64,000 nucleotides of DNA, from the NCBI GenBank assembly GCA_022448265.1, contig JAKVCC010000004.1, positions 1 through 64,000 on the forward strand. The letters are read 5' to 3'. Made by a program: the position numbers and the translations under genes. Shown in pieces: positions 45,016-53,349 of this stretch. Below the pieces are notes generated by a model. The model searched no databases and was not told the origin of the DNA. It saw only the letters and a program-made list of their open reading frames with translations. The DNA comes from Pirellulales bacterium (lineage in GTDB: Bacteria > Planctomycetota > Planctomycetia > Pirellulales > Lacipirellulaceae). The first letter of the stretch is position 1. The number at the start of each line of letters is the position of its first letter.

Positions 45016-48000
45016 ATGCAATCCGATCGTATCCATTCATTCCTCGATTCTCTGGAGGAAGCTACGCGCTGGTTTGCTTCTCTAGGACTTTCTAGTCCGC
45101 ACACTGCCCATGCAATCTTGAAGCGCCTGGCGAGCCGTGGCATACCGCTCGATTTAATTGGCACCATTTGTGAGCAATTCGAAGAAACGGCCCCGCATCT
45201 GGCCGACCCCGACATGGCGCTCAATAATCTGGAGCGATATATTTTCGCAGCGCGCAACCCCCTGTCGACTACGGCGCTGTTCGAGCGAGACAAGGCCGCG
45301 CTGCCGAATCTGTTGTTGATGCTAAATTGCAGCCAGAAATTTAGCGATCAATTGTGTGTCGACCCGGAAAGTTATGATTTGCTGCGCATGACTGAAGGGC
45401 TCCCAGTGGCACGGCAGCCACTTGTCGAAGAGTTGCTCGACGAGGTGGGTGTGCTAGGTGACCGGCAGGACGTACTAATTGCCTTGCGGCGTTTTAAACG
45501 TCGCGAAACACTGCGTATCGCCTATGGCGACCTCGTTCAAAATCTGCCCGTGGCACAGATCGTCCGACAGATCTCCTATGTGGCCGACGCAGTCGTCGAA
45601 GCAGCCTTGGCATTTGCGGAGCGAGAAGTGCGGGAGAAACACTACCCGGTGCAAAGAAAAAATTTCGTGCCACCACGTTTTGTCGTCTTGGCCTTAGGAA
45701 AGCTTGGTGGATTGGAGCTGAACTACTCAAGCGATATTGACCTGGTCTTTCTCTGGCAGGTCGCGGATGCGGATCAGGGATTGAGCGAAACGGAGCCCCA
45801 AGAGTATGTGAATCGCGTTTCACAACTGCTGATTCACTTGCTCACAGAGAACACCGAGCTAGGCAATCCCTACCGGGTCGATATGCGGCTGCGACCGGAC
45901 GGGGAGCAGGGGGCCATCTGCGCAGGTGTGGATAGTGCTCTGGCCTATTACGATCTGCGTGGTCGCACCTGGGAACGGCAGGCCTACGTGAAGGCTCGAC
46001 CCATCGCCGGAGCTGTTGAATTGGGGCAAGATTTTCTTGCACGATTGGAACCCTGGGTCTATCGGCACTATTTGTCGCTCGCCGACATCAGCGGCATCAA
46101 GGCCCTCAAGCGTCGGATTGAGACCCGCGCCACCAAGTCCGGAAAGTCAGCCAGTGATGTGAAGACAGGCCATGGCGGCATCCGCGATATCGAGTTCGTA
46201 ATTCAGTTTTTGCAATTGCTCAACGGTGTTGTTGAACCAGGCATACGTACAGGAAACACGCTTGAAGCAATTGAGCGTTTGGGCCAGGTGGGTGTGCTGA
46301 CGCAGCAAGAGCGTAGTTTGCTTGAGGAAAATTATTGTTTTTTGCGCCAACTCGAGCATCGACTACAGATCATGTACGATTTGCAGACCCACGATTTGCC
46401 AACGAACCCAAATGAATTGGTGAAAGTGGCCCGGCGGATGGGATTCACCTCATCGTCCTCGCAAACTGCGCTGGCGGCTTTTCAGGCAGACCATCAACAG
46501 CGCAGGTCGGTGAACCGCAAGATATTGGAGCATTTGCTGCACGACGCGTTTGGCGACGATGGCGAGACAGAGCCCGAGGTAGATCTGATCAATGATCCTA
46601 ACCCTGAGTCTGATACAATTTTGCGGGTACTTGGGCGCTATCCATTCGTCGCTCCCGAAGCGGCCTATAGGAATTTGATGACCTTGGCCGAGGAACGGAT
46701 CCCGTTTCTTTCAACGCGGCGGTGCCGGCTCTTCCTGGCTTCGGTTGTCCCTCGCTTGCTGGCGGCGATTGCTAAGACGCCCGACCCCGACGCGACGCTG
46801 GTAAGTTTGAGCCGGGTGAGTGATTCCGTGGGAGGAAAAGCCGCGCTTTGGGAGCTGTTCAGCACGAATCATCCTACCTTGAATCTTTACGTAACGCTCT
46901 GCGCTGCCTGTCCGTATTTGTCGGGCATTCTCACGAGTAATCCAGGGATGATTGATGAATTGCTGGATAGTTTATTAATCGACCAGTTGTCGGGGGTGGC
47001 GACACTTGAAGATTCGCTTGCAGAGCTGATGCGCGGTGCGGAAGACCCCGAGCCCATTCTGCACAGCTTCAAGTATGCCCACCATTTGCGGATCGGTGTG
47101 CGCGACATATTGAGCAAGGACGATATCGAGGTCACCCATGCCGAGCTTTCTGATATCGCCGAGGTGCTGCTCCGTCAGATCATCTTTGGCGAGAACAAGC
47201 GGTTGATTGAAAAATGGGGTGAGCCGCAGATTGGGGAGTTGCCCGAACCGGTCGCCCAGAGCGATGTCTCCCCGTGGCAAGTGGGCGCCGACCAAGTGGG
47301 CCAGCCGTGCGAGTTTATCGTACTAGCGTTAGGCAAGCTGGGTGGACGCGAGCCGAATTACCATAGCGATCTTGATCTGGTGTTTCTCTACGAGAGCGAT
47401 GGCCAGACGGTTTCGTGTCCCAGGGGTGATTCCCGTGTGACGGCCAATAGCCATTTTTTCAGCGAATTGGGGCAGCGGATTATCAAGCGCGCGAACCATT
47501 TTGGCCCGCATGGGCGATTATACGAAGTGGATCCGCGACTGCGTCCGACCGGCCGCAGTGGGGCGCTTGCGGTCTCGTTAGACGCGTTTGTCCGCTACTT
47601 TCACACGGGGGGTGGCCAGCTGTGGGAACGGTTGTCGCTGTGCAAGGCTCGGATCGTGACAGGTTCGCCGGGCGCCGCCATGAGGGCCATGAGGGCCGTC
47701 GCGGAGGCGACTTATTGCAAGCCCTGGCAACGGAGCTTTGCCAGCGAAATCCGCCACATGAGGCTGAAATTGCAGGAGTCCGCCTCCCCAAGAAATCTGA
47801 AGCGTAGCGCGGGCGGAACGATGGATACCGAGTTCATCGTGCAAATGTTGCAGCTACAGCATGGGCAGCAGATGCCAGAACTGCGCGTGCCGGGAACCCT
47901 TGCGGCGCTGAAAGCACTTGCCAGCAGTGGCGTCTTGTCGTCGACAGACGCAGAGTTTTTGCGAGGTGCTTATCGATTTCAGCGCAGCATCGAGGCGAGA

Positions 48001-48177
48001 ATTCGGTTGATGAATTCTAGCGGTCGACATGAATACCCCGAGGACCCCTTGGAGCAGGCGAAGCTGGCCTTTCTATTGGGCTACTCCGACTCGCAGCAGC
48101 TGGGCCAGGAAGTTGCAGAGATGCTCGAAAATATTCGCGCCACGTTTCTTAGGGTGTTTTCTGCCGCGGAGCGGTGA
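45016..48177 (+). CDS. glnE: Glutamine synthetase adenylyltransferase / adenylyl-removing enzyme
   Basis: GlnE attaches AMP to glutamine synthetase and removes it, under control of PII and glutamine. The 1053-residue protein has two nucleotidyltransferase domains. The N-terminal removase domain carries LALGKLGGLELNYSSDIDLV (about 226-245) and the C-terminal transferase domain LALGKLGGREPNYHSDLDLV (about 770-789), both with the metal-binding D-x-D. A helical linker (about 440-720) and C-terminal helix complete it. Length is about 100 residues more than in E. coli. A PII gene is encoded on the other strand about 1 kb downstream, which fits the regulatory role. It ends just before a strong hairpin. 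Confidence 0.96.
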   Translation: MQSDRIHSFLDSLEEATRWFASLGLSSPHTAHAILKRLASRGIPLDLIGTICEQFEETAPHLADPDMALNNLERYIFAARNPLSTTALFERDKAALPNLLLMLNCSQKFSDQLCVDPESYDLLRMTEGLPVARQPLVEELLDEVGVLGDRQDVLIALRRFKRRETLRIAYGDLVQNLPVAQIVRQISYVADAVVEAALAFAEREVREKHYPVQRKNFVPPRFVVLALGKLGGLELNYSSDIDLVFLWQVADADQGLSETEPQEYVNRVSQLLIHLLTENTELGNPYRVDMRLRPDGEQGAICAGVDSALAYYDLRGRTWERQAYVKARPIAGAVELGQDFLARLEPWVYRHYLSLADISGIKALKRRIETRATKSGKSASDVKTGHGGIRDIEFVIQFLQLLNGVVEPGIRTGNTLEAIERLGQVGVLTQQERSLLEENYCFLRQLEHRLQIMYDLQTHDLPTNPNELVKVARRMGFTSSSSQTALAAFQADHQQRRSVNRKILEHLLHDAFGDDGETEPEVDLINDPNPESDTILRVLGRYPFVAPEAAYRNLMTLAEERIPFLSTRRCRLFLASVVPRLLAAIAKTPDPDATLVSLSRVSDSVGGKAALWELFSTNHPTLNLYVTLCAACPYLSGILTSNPGMIDELLDSLLIDQLSGVATLEDSLAELMRGAEDPEPILHSFKYAHHLRIGVRDILSKDDIEVTHAELSDIAEVLLRQIIFGENKRLIEKWGEPQIGELPEPVAQSDVSPWQVGADQVGQPCEFIVLALGKLGGREPNYHSDLDLVFLYESDGQTVSCPRGDSRVTANSHFFSELGQRIIKRANHFGPHGRLYEVDPRLRPTGRSGALAVSLDAFVRYFHTGGGQLWERLSLCKARIVTGSPGAAMRAMRAVAEATYCKPWQRSFASEIRHMRLKLQESASPRNLKRSAGGTMDTEFIVQMLQLQHGQQMPELRVPGTLAALKALASSGVLSSTDAEFLRGAYRFQRSIEARIRLMNSSGRHEYPEDPLEQAKLAFLLGYSDSQQLGQEVAEMLENIRATFLRVFSAAER

Positions 48178-48178
48178 C

Positions 48179-48218
48179 AAAAAAACCCTTCAACCGCCGG
48201 CGCGGTTCAAGGGTTTGG
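48179..48218 (-). terminator. Rho-independent terminator between glnE and the HU gene
   Basis: Stem AAACCCTT (48183-48190) plus AACCG (48192-48196) pairs with CGGTT (48203-48207) plus AAGGGTTT (48209-48216), with one internal mismatch. Seven A on the plus strand (48179-48185) give a U-run for leftward transcripts, so it ends the HU transcript; it may also stop glnE transcription. Confidence 0.85.
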
Positions 48219-48310
48219 ATGGAGCGAGGCAATCCGGATGTGTCCAGGGGACTTGCCGCGAGCCTATTTTCGTGAGACCGTTCAGCAGGCCGTGCCCGCT
48301 GCATGTCGTC

Positions 48311-48634
48311 TTATACCATGTCTTTCAGCGCTTTTAGTGGCAGAACTTTAACGACGTTGCGCGCCGGTTTGGCCTTAAATATAGTTTCTTCTTTAGTGAA
48401 GGGATTGATGCCCTTGCGTGCTTTGGTCGCCGGTTTGCGCACGACTTTAACCTTCATCAGGCTCGGGATGCTGAAGACTCCAGGGCCACTCTTCTTCAGA
48501 TTCTTGGCGATGAGTTTCGATAGATCTTCGAGCAGGCCAGCCACTTCCTTCTTAGTAAACCCGCTGGAATCGGAAAGTGCACTCAGCACTTCGGATTTGG
48601 TCATAGGCTTATTTGCTGCTTTTTTCTTTGCCAT
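48311..48634 (-). CDS. hup: HU-family DNA-binding protein
   Basis: A 107-residue nucleoid protein of the HU/IHF family. After a Lys-rich N-terminus (AKKKAANK), KSEVLSALSDSSGFTKKEVA and LLEDLSKLIAKNL form the helical dimerisation part; the DNA-binding beta arm has GVFSIPSLMKVKVVRKPATK and the RKGINPFTKEE motif close to the canonical RxGxNPxTGE. It is slightly longer than HU (about 90). A ribosome site GAAGGA is seven bases before the ATG. It is convergent with glnE and ends in a terminator. Confidence 0.9.
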   Translation of the reverse strand: MAKKKAANKPMTKSEVLSALSDSSGFTKKEVAGLLEDLSKLIAKNLKKSGPGVFSIPSLMKVKVVRKPATKARKGINPFTKEETIFKAKPARNVVKVLPLKALKDMV

Positions 48635-49120
48635 TTTTCATTCCTTCTTCTTAAACGAGTTGTGAAACAAATAAAGTAAGGCTTGCACGGTGCGCGATCC
48701 GTGGGCACGCCGACGGGGCCTTGAAATCCCTAAAAACAAGGCATAACAGAGTACGTATTGTCCTCAGCTTGACTACCATGGCAAGTCCGAAAGGCCAGGA
48801 AACCTGGAGAACGATCCAAGAAATTTGGGTCCTCTGGGGACTCCTCTTTGCGGGGGATTTGGCCTCCGGTGTGCCGCACAACACTGGGACCCCGTGACAG
48901 GCCCGCGCGCCAGGGGGCATTTTGTGCGTTGCCAATAGCGAAAACAAGCAGGTCACCCAGCGACCAGGGCGACGGGTAGACCCGTATTTGAGGACAGCAT
49001 CTCCCGGGGGCCGCTACTGGGGGCGGTGGGGCTGGGCGACGAAATCAAAGCGATTTCGAAAAATTAGCGGCGTCCTCCCCGGCACGTGTAGTCCGCTGGT
49101 GGAGCGCGCCAGGCGGCGAC
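48635..49120. other. Intergenic region between HU and PII genes
   Basis: About 485 bases without a recognisable gene on either strand. It should hold the HU promoter. No consensus promoter or RNA motif was found. Confidence 0.4.
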
Positions 49121-49447
49121 TCAGAGTCCTGCCGCGAGGGGCGCGCCTTCATGCGATTCCGCCGCGAGCACAAAGATTTTTCCGTCGCCGATCCGTCCGG
49201 TCCGCGCAATTTCGACGACTTTGCGAACCACCTCATCCACACGCACGTCTTCGACCCAAGCCGTGATCTGCACTTTGGGAAGGAAAGCCAACTGGTACTC
49301 ATTTTCAGTGTATTGGTCGAGGTAACTTTTTTGGCGACCCATGCCCTTGACTTCACAAACTTCAACGGCTTCCAGGGGAGCCCGGCGGAGGCCATCCAGA
49401 ATGGATTCAGCCAGGTAGGGTTTTACGATGGCGATGACTTGTTTCAT
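49121..49447 (-). CDS. glnB: Nitrogen regulatory protein PII family
   Basis: A 108-residue PII trimer subunit. The N-terminal strand MKQVIAIVKPYLAESILDGL and the signature TGRIGDGKIFVL (B-loop with ATP-binding residues) are intact. The T-loop is atypical: it reads GRQKSYLDQYTENEYQLAFL rather than GRQKGHTELYRGAEY, and the tail ends HEGAPLAAGL instead of RIRTGE. The Tyr equivalent to Tyr51 seems kept, so uridylylation is possible but not certain. No amtB or uridylyltransferase is beside it; glnE lies about 1 kb to the left, and the ferredoxin gene is immediately upstream on the same strand. Confidence 0.9.
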   Translation of the reverse strand: MKQVIAIVKPYLAESILDGLRRAPLEAVEVCEVKGMGRQKSYLDQYTENEYQLAFLPKVQITAWVEDVRVDEVVRKVVEIARTGRIGDGKIFVLAAESHEGAPLAAGL

Positions 49448-49506
49448 GGATGAGAAGCCAGGGGTGACAAGCTAAAGGCTTGGGCCGAGGAAGAAGCCAT
49501 TGCTTG

Positions 49507-49920
49507 TCAGCTAAAAAAGTTTTCGCCAAAAAGGTCGAGTTCGGGGCCCGTTTCTACTTCCATATCCCCCTGGATAGTGACCTGGCAAGACAAACGCATC
49601 GTGTCTTCGTTACCGACGAAAGCTAGGCAGGGCAGCGGATCGAGACCACCCGGGGTGACAGGCGTTGGGACGGGCAACCGAAAGCGAGTTTTTTCCACTA
49701 GGCCCATCTTGCTGGCGTTTTCCATGCCGCTGACAATTCGCACACGGCACGTACCGCACTGGGCGAAACCGTGACAATTGATAAGCTTGTTTAGCCCGGC
49801 GCCAAGTCCATTGACGCCTTGGTGCGTATTGATGCCCGCCTTGATCGCTTCCTTTCGCAGGTTGGCGCCGAGCGGGACTTCGATTTCTTTTTTCTCGTTG
49901 ATAAATTTGACAACCGGCAT
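49507..49920 (-). CDS. 2Fe-2S ferredoxin
   Basis: From ATG 49920 this is a 137-residue plant-type ferredoxin-fold protein. The cluster Cys are in NCHGFAQCGTCRV (C-x5-C-x2-C) and a later Cys near LSCQVTI. N-terminal PVVKFINEKKEIEVPLGANL gives the beta-grasp first strands. An upstream in-frame start at 50088 would add 56 residues with no family match and is not used. Electron partner unknown. It precedes the PII gene by 59 bases on the same strand and is divergent from a small unknown gene. Confidence 0.85.
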   Translation of the reverse strand: MPVVKFINEKKEIEVPLGANLRKEAIKAGINTHQGVNGLGAGLNKLINCHGFAQCGTCRVRIVSGMENASKMGLVEKTRFRLPVPTPVTPGGLDPLPCLAFVGNEDTMRLSCQVTIQGDMEVETGPELDLFGENFFS

Positions 49921-50087
49921 TTTGGGAAATACCTTTCGCTGAAAACCCTGGTGAAGGGGGGCTCCGTGACTACCGCCCAGGCTGGCGAACCTGTACGATA
50001 CTACCGCGCCTGCCCGTTGGCGAAAAGTGGAAAGCGTGCGGGCAAAGTTGGCTACCCGTGGATCAATGGGCAGAAAGATAAGGCACA

Positions 50088-50357
50088 ATGGACAAGGGTT
50101 ATTCCAAGCACCAGCAGCGGATCATCAGGAACTACTACGACAACAAGGACGCGATCTCCCTGCAGCGTTTGAGCGAGCTGGTTACCGACCTCTACTTGGC
50201 CGAGGGCAAAGCCCGAGCCATCAAGTGGAAGCAGGCAATCGGTGCCCTGGAAAAACTTGGTGTGAGCCGCAAGCGTATCGAGCAGCTTCACCAGCAGGAC
50301 AATCCGGCTCAGTTGGCCAGGGTTGTGGAAGAGATGATGGCTAAGGATGGAGCTTGA
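50088..50357 (+). CDS. Small uncharacterised helical protein
   Basis: An 89-residue, highly charged helical protein (SKHQQRIIRNYYDNKDAISL, LYLAEGKARAIKWKQAIGAL, LGVSRKRIEQLHQQDNPAQL). No signal or membrane segment and no recognised domain. The ATG at 50088 follows ACA and the reading frame is clean, with codon use like its neighbours. It is divergent from the ferredoxin gene and 92 bases ahead of thyA, so it may belong to the thyA-folA unit or be regulated separately. Confidence 0.6.
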   Translation: MDKGYSKHQQRIIRNYYDNKDAISLQRLSELVTDLYLAEGKARAIKWKQAIGALEKLGVSRKRIEQLHQQDNPAQLARVVEEMMAKDGA

Positions 50358-50449
50358 GAATCCAGGAGCGAGGAATAGGAAACACGAAAGAGGGAGTAAG
50401 GAACGCGAGGTGGACGGACCAGATCTGCAGCCAATAGCCAAAAGCCGAC

Positions 50450-51244
50450 ATGAAACAATATCTTGACCTGCTGAATCATGTTCTGGAAAACGGCGCCTCG
50501 AGGTCCGATCGTACGGGTACGGGCACGCGGAGCGTGTTTGGGTATCAGATGCGATTTGATTTAGCGGCTGGTTTTCCGCTGTTGACGACCAAGAAGCTGC
50601 ACTTGCGGTCGATTGTATACGAATTGCTTTGGATGTTGCGGGGTGAGACGAATGTCAAGTTTTTGCATGATAATAGCGTGACTATTTGGGACGAATGGGC
50701 CGATGGGCAGGGTGAACTTGGCCCGGTCTACGGCAAACAGTGGCGTAGCTGGTCCGCGCCTGGCGGGAGTTCGATCGATCAAATTGCCGAAGTTGCGAAT
50801 ACGATTCGAAATAATCCCAACTCGCGACGCATGGTGGTGAGTGCGTGGAACGTGGCAGATCTGCCTCAAATGGTTCTACCACCCTGTCATTTGTTGTTTC
50901 AGTTTTATGTGGCTGGAGGCCGTCTCTCATGCCAGCTTTATCAGCGGAGTGCCGACATCTTTCTGGGTGTGCCCTTTAATATCGCGTCGTACGCCTTGCT
51001 GACCCAAATGATGGCGCAGGTCACCCGGTTGCAGCCCGGGGAATTTATCCACACGTTGGGCGACGCGCACCTGTACGACAATCATTTGCAGCAAGCCCGT
51101 CAACAGCTTGATCGCGAGCCGCGTCCGCTGCCAAGGATGCAGATCAACCCGGATGTCGACGACTTGTTTGCGTTTGTTTTTGAGGACTTTGAACTTGTAA
51201 ATTACCAGCCCCATCCCCACATTTCGGCTCCGATAGCCGTATGA
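50450..51244 (+). CDS. thyA: Thymidylate synthase
   Basis: Makes dTMP from dUMP with methylene-THF, which is converted to dihydrofolate. The 264-residue protein has [15 protein letters not shown], the catalytic [11 protein letters not shown] with the nucleophilic Cys near 147, [20 protein letters not shown] and the C-terminal [10 protein letters not shown]. It is a normal ThyA of full length. DHFR is encoded next on the same strand, the classic pairing because ThyA uses up reduced folate. Confidence 0.97.
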   Translation: MKQYLDLLNHVLENGASRSDRTGTGTRSVFGYQMRFDLAAGFPLLTTKKLHLRSIVYELLWMLRGETNVKFLHDNSVTIWDEWADGQGELGPVYGKQWRSWSAPGGSSIDQIAEVANTIRNNPNSRRMVVSAWNVADLPQMVLPPCHLLFQFYVAGGRLSCQLYQRSADIFLGVPFNIASYALLTQMMAQVTRLQPGEFIHTLGDAHLYDNHLQQARQQLDREPRPLPRMQINPDVDDLFAFVFEDFELVNYQPHPHISAPIAV

Positions 51245-51451
51245 TGGAAATAGGGGTTGAGAAGCACTGGCAGGGACATTGGGCTGTGGGCCGGGGAAAT
51301 GCTGCCTGCGGTTGGGGACTGTGGGGCGAATCGGTCTGTGGTCTTTGGTCCTGCTGAGGCCGGGGTAACGCGACAGAAAGCTTCGAGTTCTAATATCCCC
51401 ATTCACTTATCCTTCTCGCTCTCGCCCCTGACTTACTCCTCGTTGGCAATT

Positions 51452-51949
51452 ATGTCGCTTTCCATCATTGTCGCGTTTGCAGAAAACGGCGTCATCGGCC
51501 GGGATGGAGCCTTGCCTTGGCATTTGTCGGCGGATCTGCAACGGTTCAAACGGCTGACGATGGGCCACACTATTATTATGGGCCGCAGGACCTGGGAGTC
51601 GATTGGTAGGCCGTTGCCGGGGCGGACGTCGATGGTGATTTCGCGGCAGGCTCATTCGCGGCCCGAGCAGGACAAGGTGCTGTGGGCCAGCTCGTTGGAC
51701 GCGGCCCTCGCTGACCCGCGGTGCGCTCGCGAGGCTGAAGCGTTTGTCATTGGTGGTGCGATGCTCTACGAAGAGGCCTTGCCGATCGCCGATCGGCTGT
51801 ACGTGACCCGTGTGCGGGCCCAAGTACCGGGCGAAACGTACTTTCCCGAGGTCGTGTGGAATATGTGGCAACTGGTTGAGGAACAAACCTACCCGCCCGA
51901 TGCTCGCAACGATTATTCTTACAGCTTTCAGGTATACCAGCGAGCATAA
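51452..51949 (+). CDS. folA: Dihydrofolate reductase
   Basis: Reduces dihydrofolate with NADPH. The 165-residue protein from ATG 51452 has SIIVAFAENGVIGRDGALPW, the active-site acidic residue in LPWHLSADLQRFKRL, MGRRTWESIGRPLPGR for NADPH binding and VIGGAMLYEEAL. An in-frame start at 51257 would add 65 residues with no family match. It lies about 200 bases after thyA. Confidence 0.95.
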   Translation: MSLSIIVAFAENGVIGRDGALPWHLSADLQRFKRLTMGHTIIMGRRTWESIGRPLPGRTSMVISRQAHSRPEQDKVLWASSLDAALADPRCAREAEAFVIGGAMLYEEALPIADRLYVTRVRAQVPGETYFPEVVWNMWQLVEEQTYPPDARNDYSYSFQVYQRA

Positions 51950-52317
51950 CCTCAGACGGCTTGCCATTTTTTCCGCTACGAATTTGCAAGCAGCGGGAAA
52001 CTGATGCGCAGTGCGGGTGGGAGACATACGGACCATGCATCTACGGATCTTGCACGATAATTGTGTGGCAAACGTCGACGATCTACTCGACCACGTTGGG
52101 TTCACACAGTAGGCCGATCTTTGTCTGGCGAGAGGGGAGGGTGTCAAGCTGCTCCCGGTGTTTGTCGCGGACATCCTGAAGATGGCGCATCCAGTTGTTG
52201 ATCATCCGTACGGGTTTGGCCCCATTTTTCTAGCGTGTTTCTTGGTAGTTCGTCATCTAGGTCTGGCGCCCAGCGGCTGAGGGGCTATTCTGATGTGGGT
52301 AACTTTGTGCCCGCTCT
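51950..52317. other. Intergenic region with a beta-carbonic anhydrase remnant
   Basis: Between convergent folA and epmA, no intact gene is present. The minus strand carries the degraded carbonic anhydrase fragment listed at 51985-52217. Confidence 0.5.
51985..52217 (-). pseudogene. Remnant of a beta-class carbonic anhydrase
   Basis: Read leftward from 52217, one frame gives MINNWMRHLQDVRDKHREQL, then IGLLCEPNVVE, a TAG stop, IVDVCHTIIVQDP, a second TAG and MHGPYVSH. This matches the C-terminal third of beta-carbonic anhydrases, where the same order is INNWLLHIRD, LCELNVMEQV, STIMQSAW and IHGWAYGIHDG in the E. coli enzyme. Two in-frame stops and the loss of the N-terminal zinc-binding half show that it is dead. 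It lies between folA and epmA, beside the 3' end of epmA. Confidence 0.7.
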
Positions 52318-53265
52318 TCATTCTCGGCCAAAGGCTCTTGCCTCGGCCAGACTGGGCAGGCCCATGGCCAACATGGCCAGTCGATCGAAACCCAGGGCAC
52401 ACCCGCTGCAGTCGGGAAGCCCCTGGTCCATTGCGGCCAGTAGTGACTCGGGTATTGGTAGCGACGAACGCCCTGCAGCCTCGCGCTGCCGGTTGACATC
52501 GTTCAGACGTCGCCGAAGTTCCGCCGCATCGGTGAGTTCATCATATCCGTTGGCTACCTCAACGCCTCGCCAAATCATTTCAAAACGCGCCGCAACCTGG
52601 TGGCCCTCGCTGCATTGGGTTACCTTTGCCAAAGCGGCCTGGCTGGCGGGGTAATGGTATAGTATTTCTGGCTCGTCGCAACCAATTTGCGGTTGGACCC
52701 GCAAGGCGAAGAGCAAATTCAAGAATCCATCCCGGTCATCTTTTTGCATGCCGTCGGGTAGGGTAATCTCAAGTTCCGCAGCCCGTTTGTTCAATTGGTC
52801 CACCGTCGCGGAGTGTGGACAAATGGCGGCGTGGGTTCGCATCGCTTCGCCATAGCTGGTTCGTTTCGCCGGCGGCGTCTTGGCGACCGTCTGGCACAAT
52901 TGATCGAGCAGGGCCATTCCGGTTTGCATGTCATCGCCGACCCGATACCACTCGACAATTGTGAATTCCGGGTTATGCAGGGGGCCCCGCTCGTTGCCGC
53001 GAAAAGAACGGGTGACCTGGTAGATAGCTGGCATCCCCGCAGCAACCAGTCGCTTCATATGCAGTTCGGGCGAAGCTTGCAGCCACTGCTTTGAGCGATC
53101 GTGCACTGTACACGGCGGCTCAATATGAATTTCGGGAATAACCTCCTTTGCAAGCAGTGGTGTTTCTACCTCTAGAAAGCCGTGGTGTCCGAAGAACTGT
53201 CGCAGTGCTACAAGTAGAGAGCTCCGCTGGCTGAGTGTGGTTGGTGTTGCGCCAGTTTGATCCAC
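52318..53265 (-). CDS. epmA: EF-P lysyl-lysine/beta-lysine ligase EpmA (GenX/PoxA)
   Basis: A 315-residue class II lysyl-tRNA-synthetase paralogue that attaches (R)-beta-lysine to Lys34 of EF-P. It lacks the tRNA-binding domain of LysRS. Motif 1 FLEVETPLLAKEVIPEIHIE, motif 2 RSFRGNERGPLHNPEFTIVE and motif 3 GCALGFDRLAMLAMGLPSLA are present. GVEVANGYDELTD matches EpmA. The start is GTG 53265. EF-P and the aminomutase EpmB are encoded 3-4.5 kb to the right, so the modification set is dispersed but complete. Confidence 0.95.
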   Translation of the reverse strand: MDQTGATPTTLSQRSSLLVALRQFFGHHGFLEVETPLLAKEVIPEIHIEPPCTVHDRSKQWLQASPELHMKRLVAAGMPAIYQVTRSFRGNERGPLHNPEFTIVEWYRVGDDMQTGMALLDQLCQTVAKTPPAKRTSYGEAMRTHAAICPHSATVDQLNKRAAELEITLPDGMQKDDRDGFLNLLFALRVQPQIGCDEPEILYHYPASQAALAKVTQCSEGHQVAARFEMIWRGVEVANGYDELTDAAELRRRLNDVNRQREAAGRSSLPIPESLLAAMDQGLPDCSGCALGFDRLAMLAMGLPSLAEARAFGRE

Positions 53266-53349
53266 GCCAGCCTCCCGTGTTTTCTTCGCAAGAATGAGCC
53301 CCCATTTTCAAAAATTGGTTTGGGAGCAGACTATTCGTAAATCTTGCCG

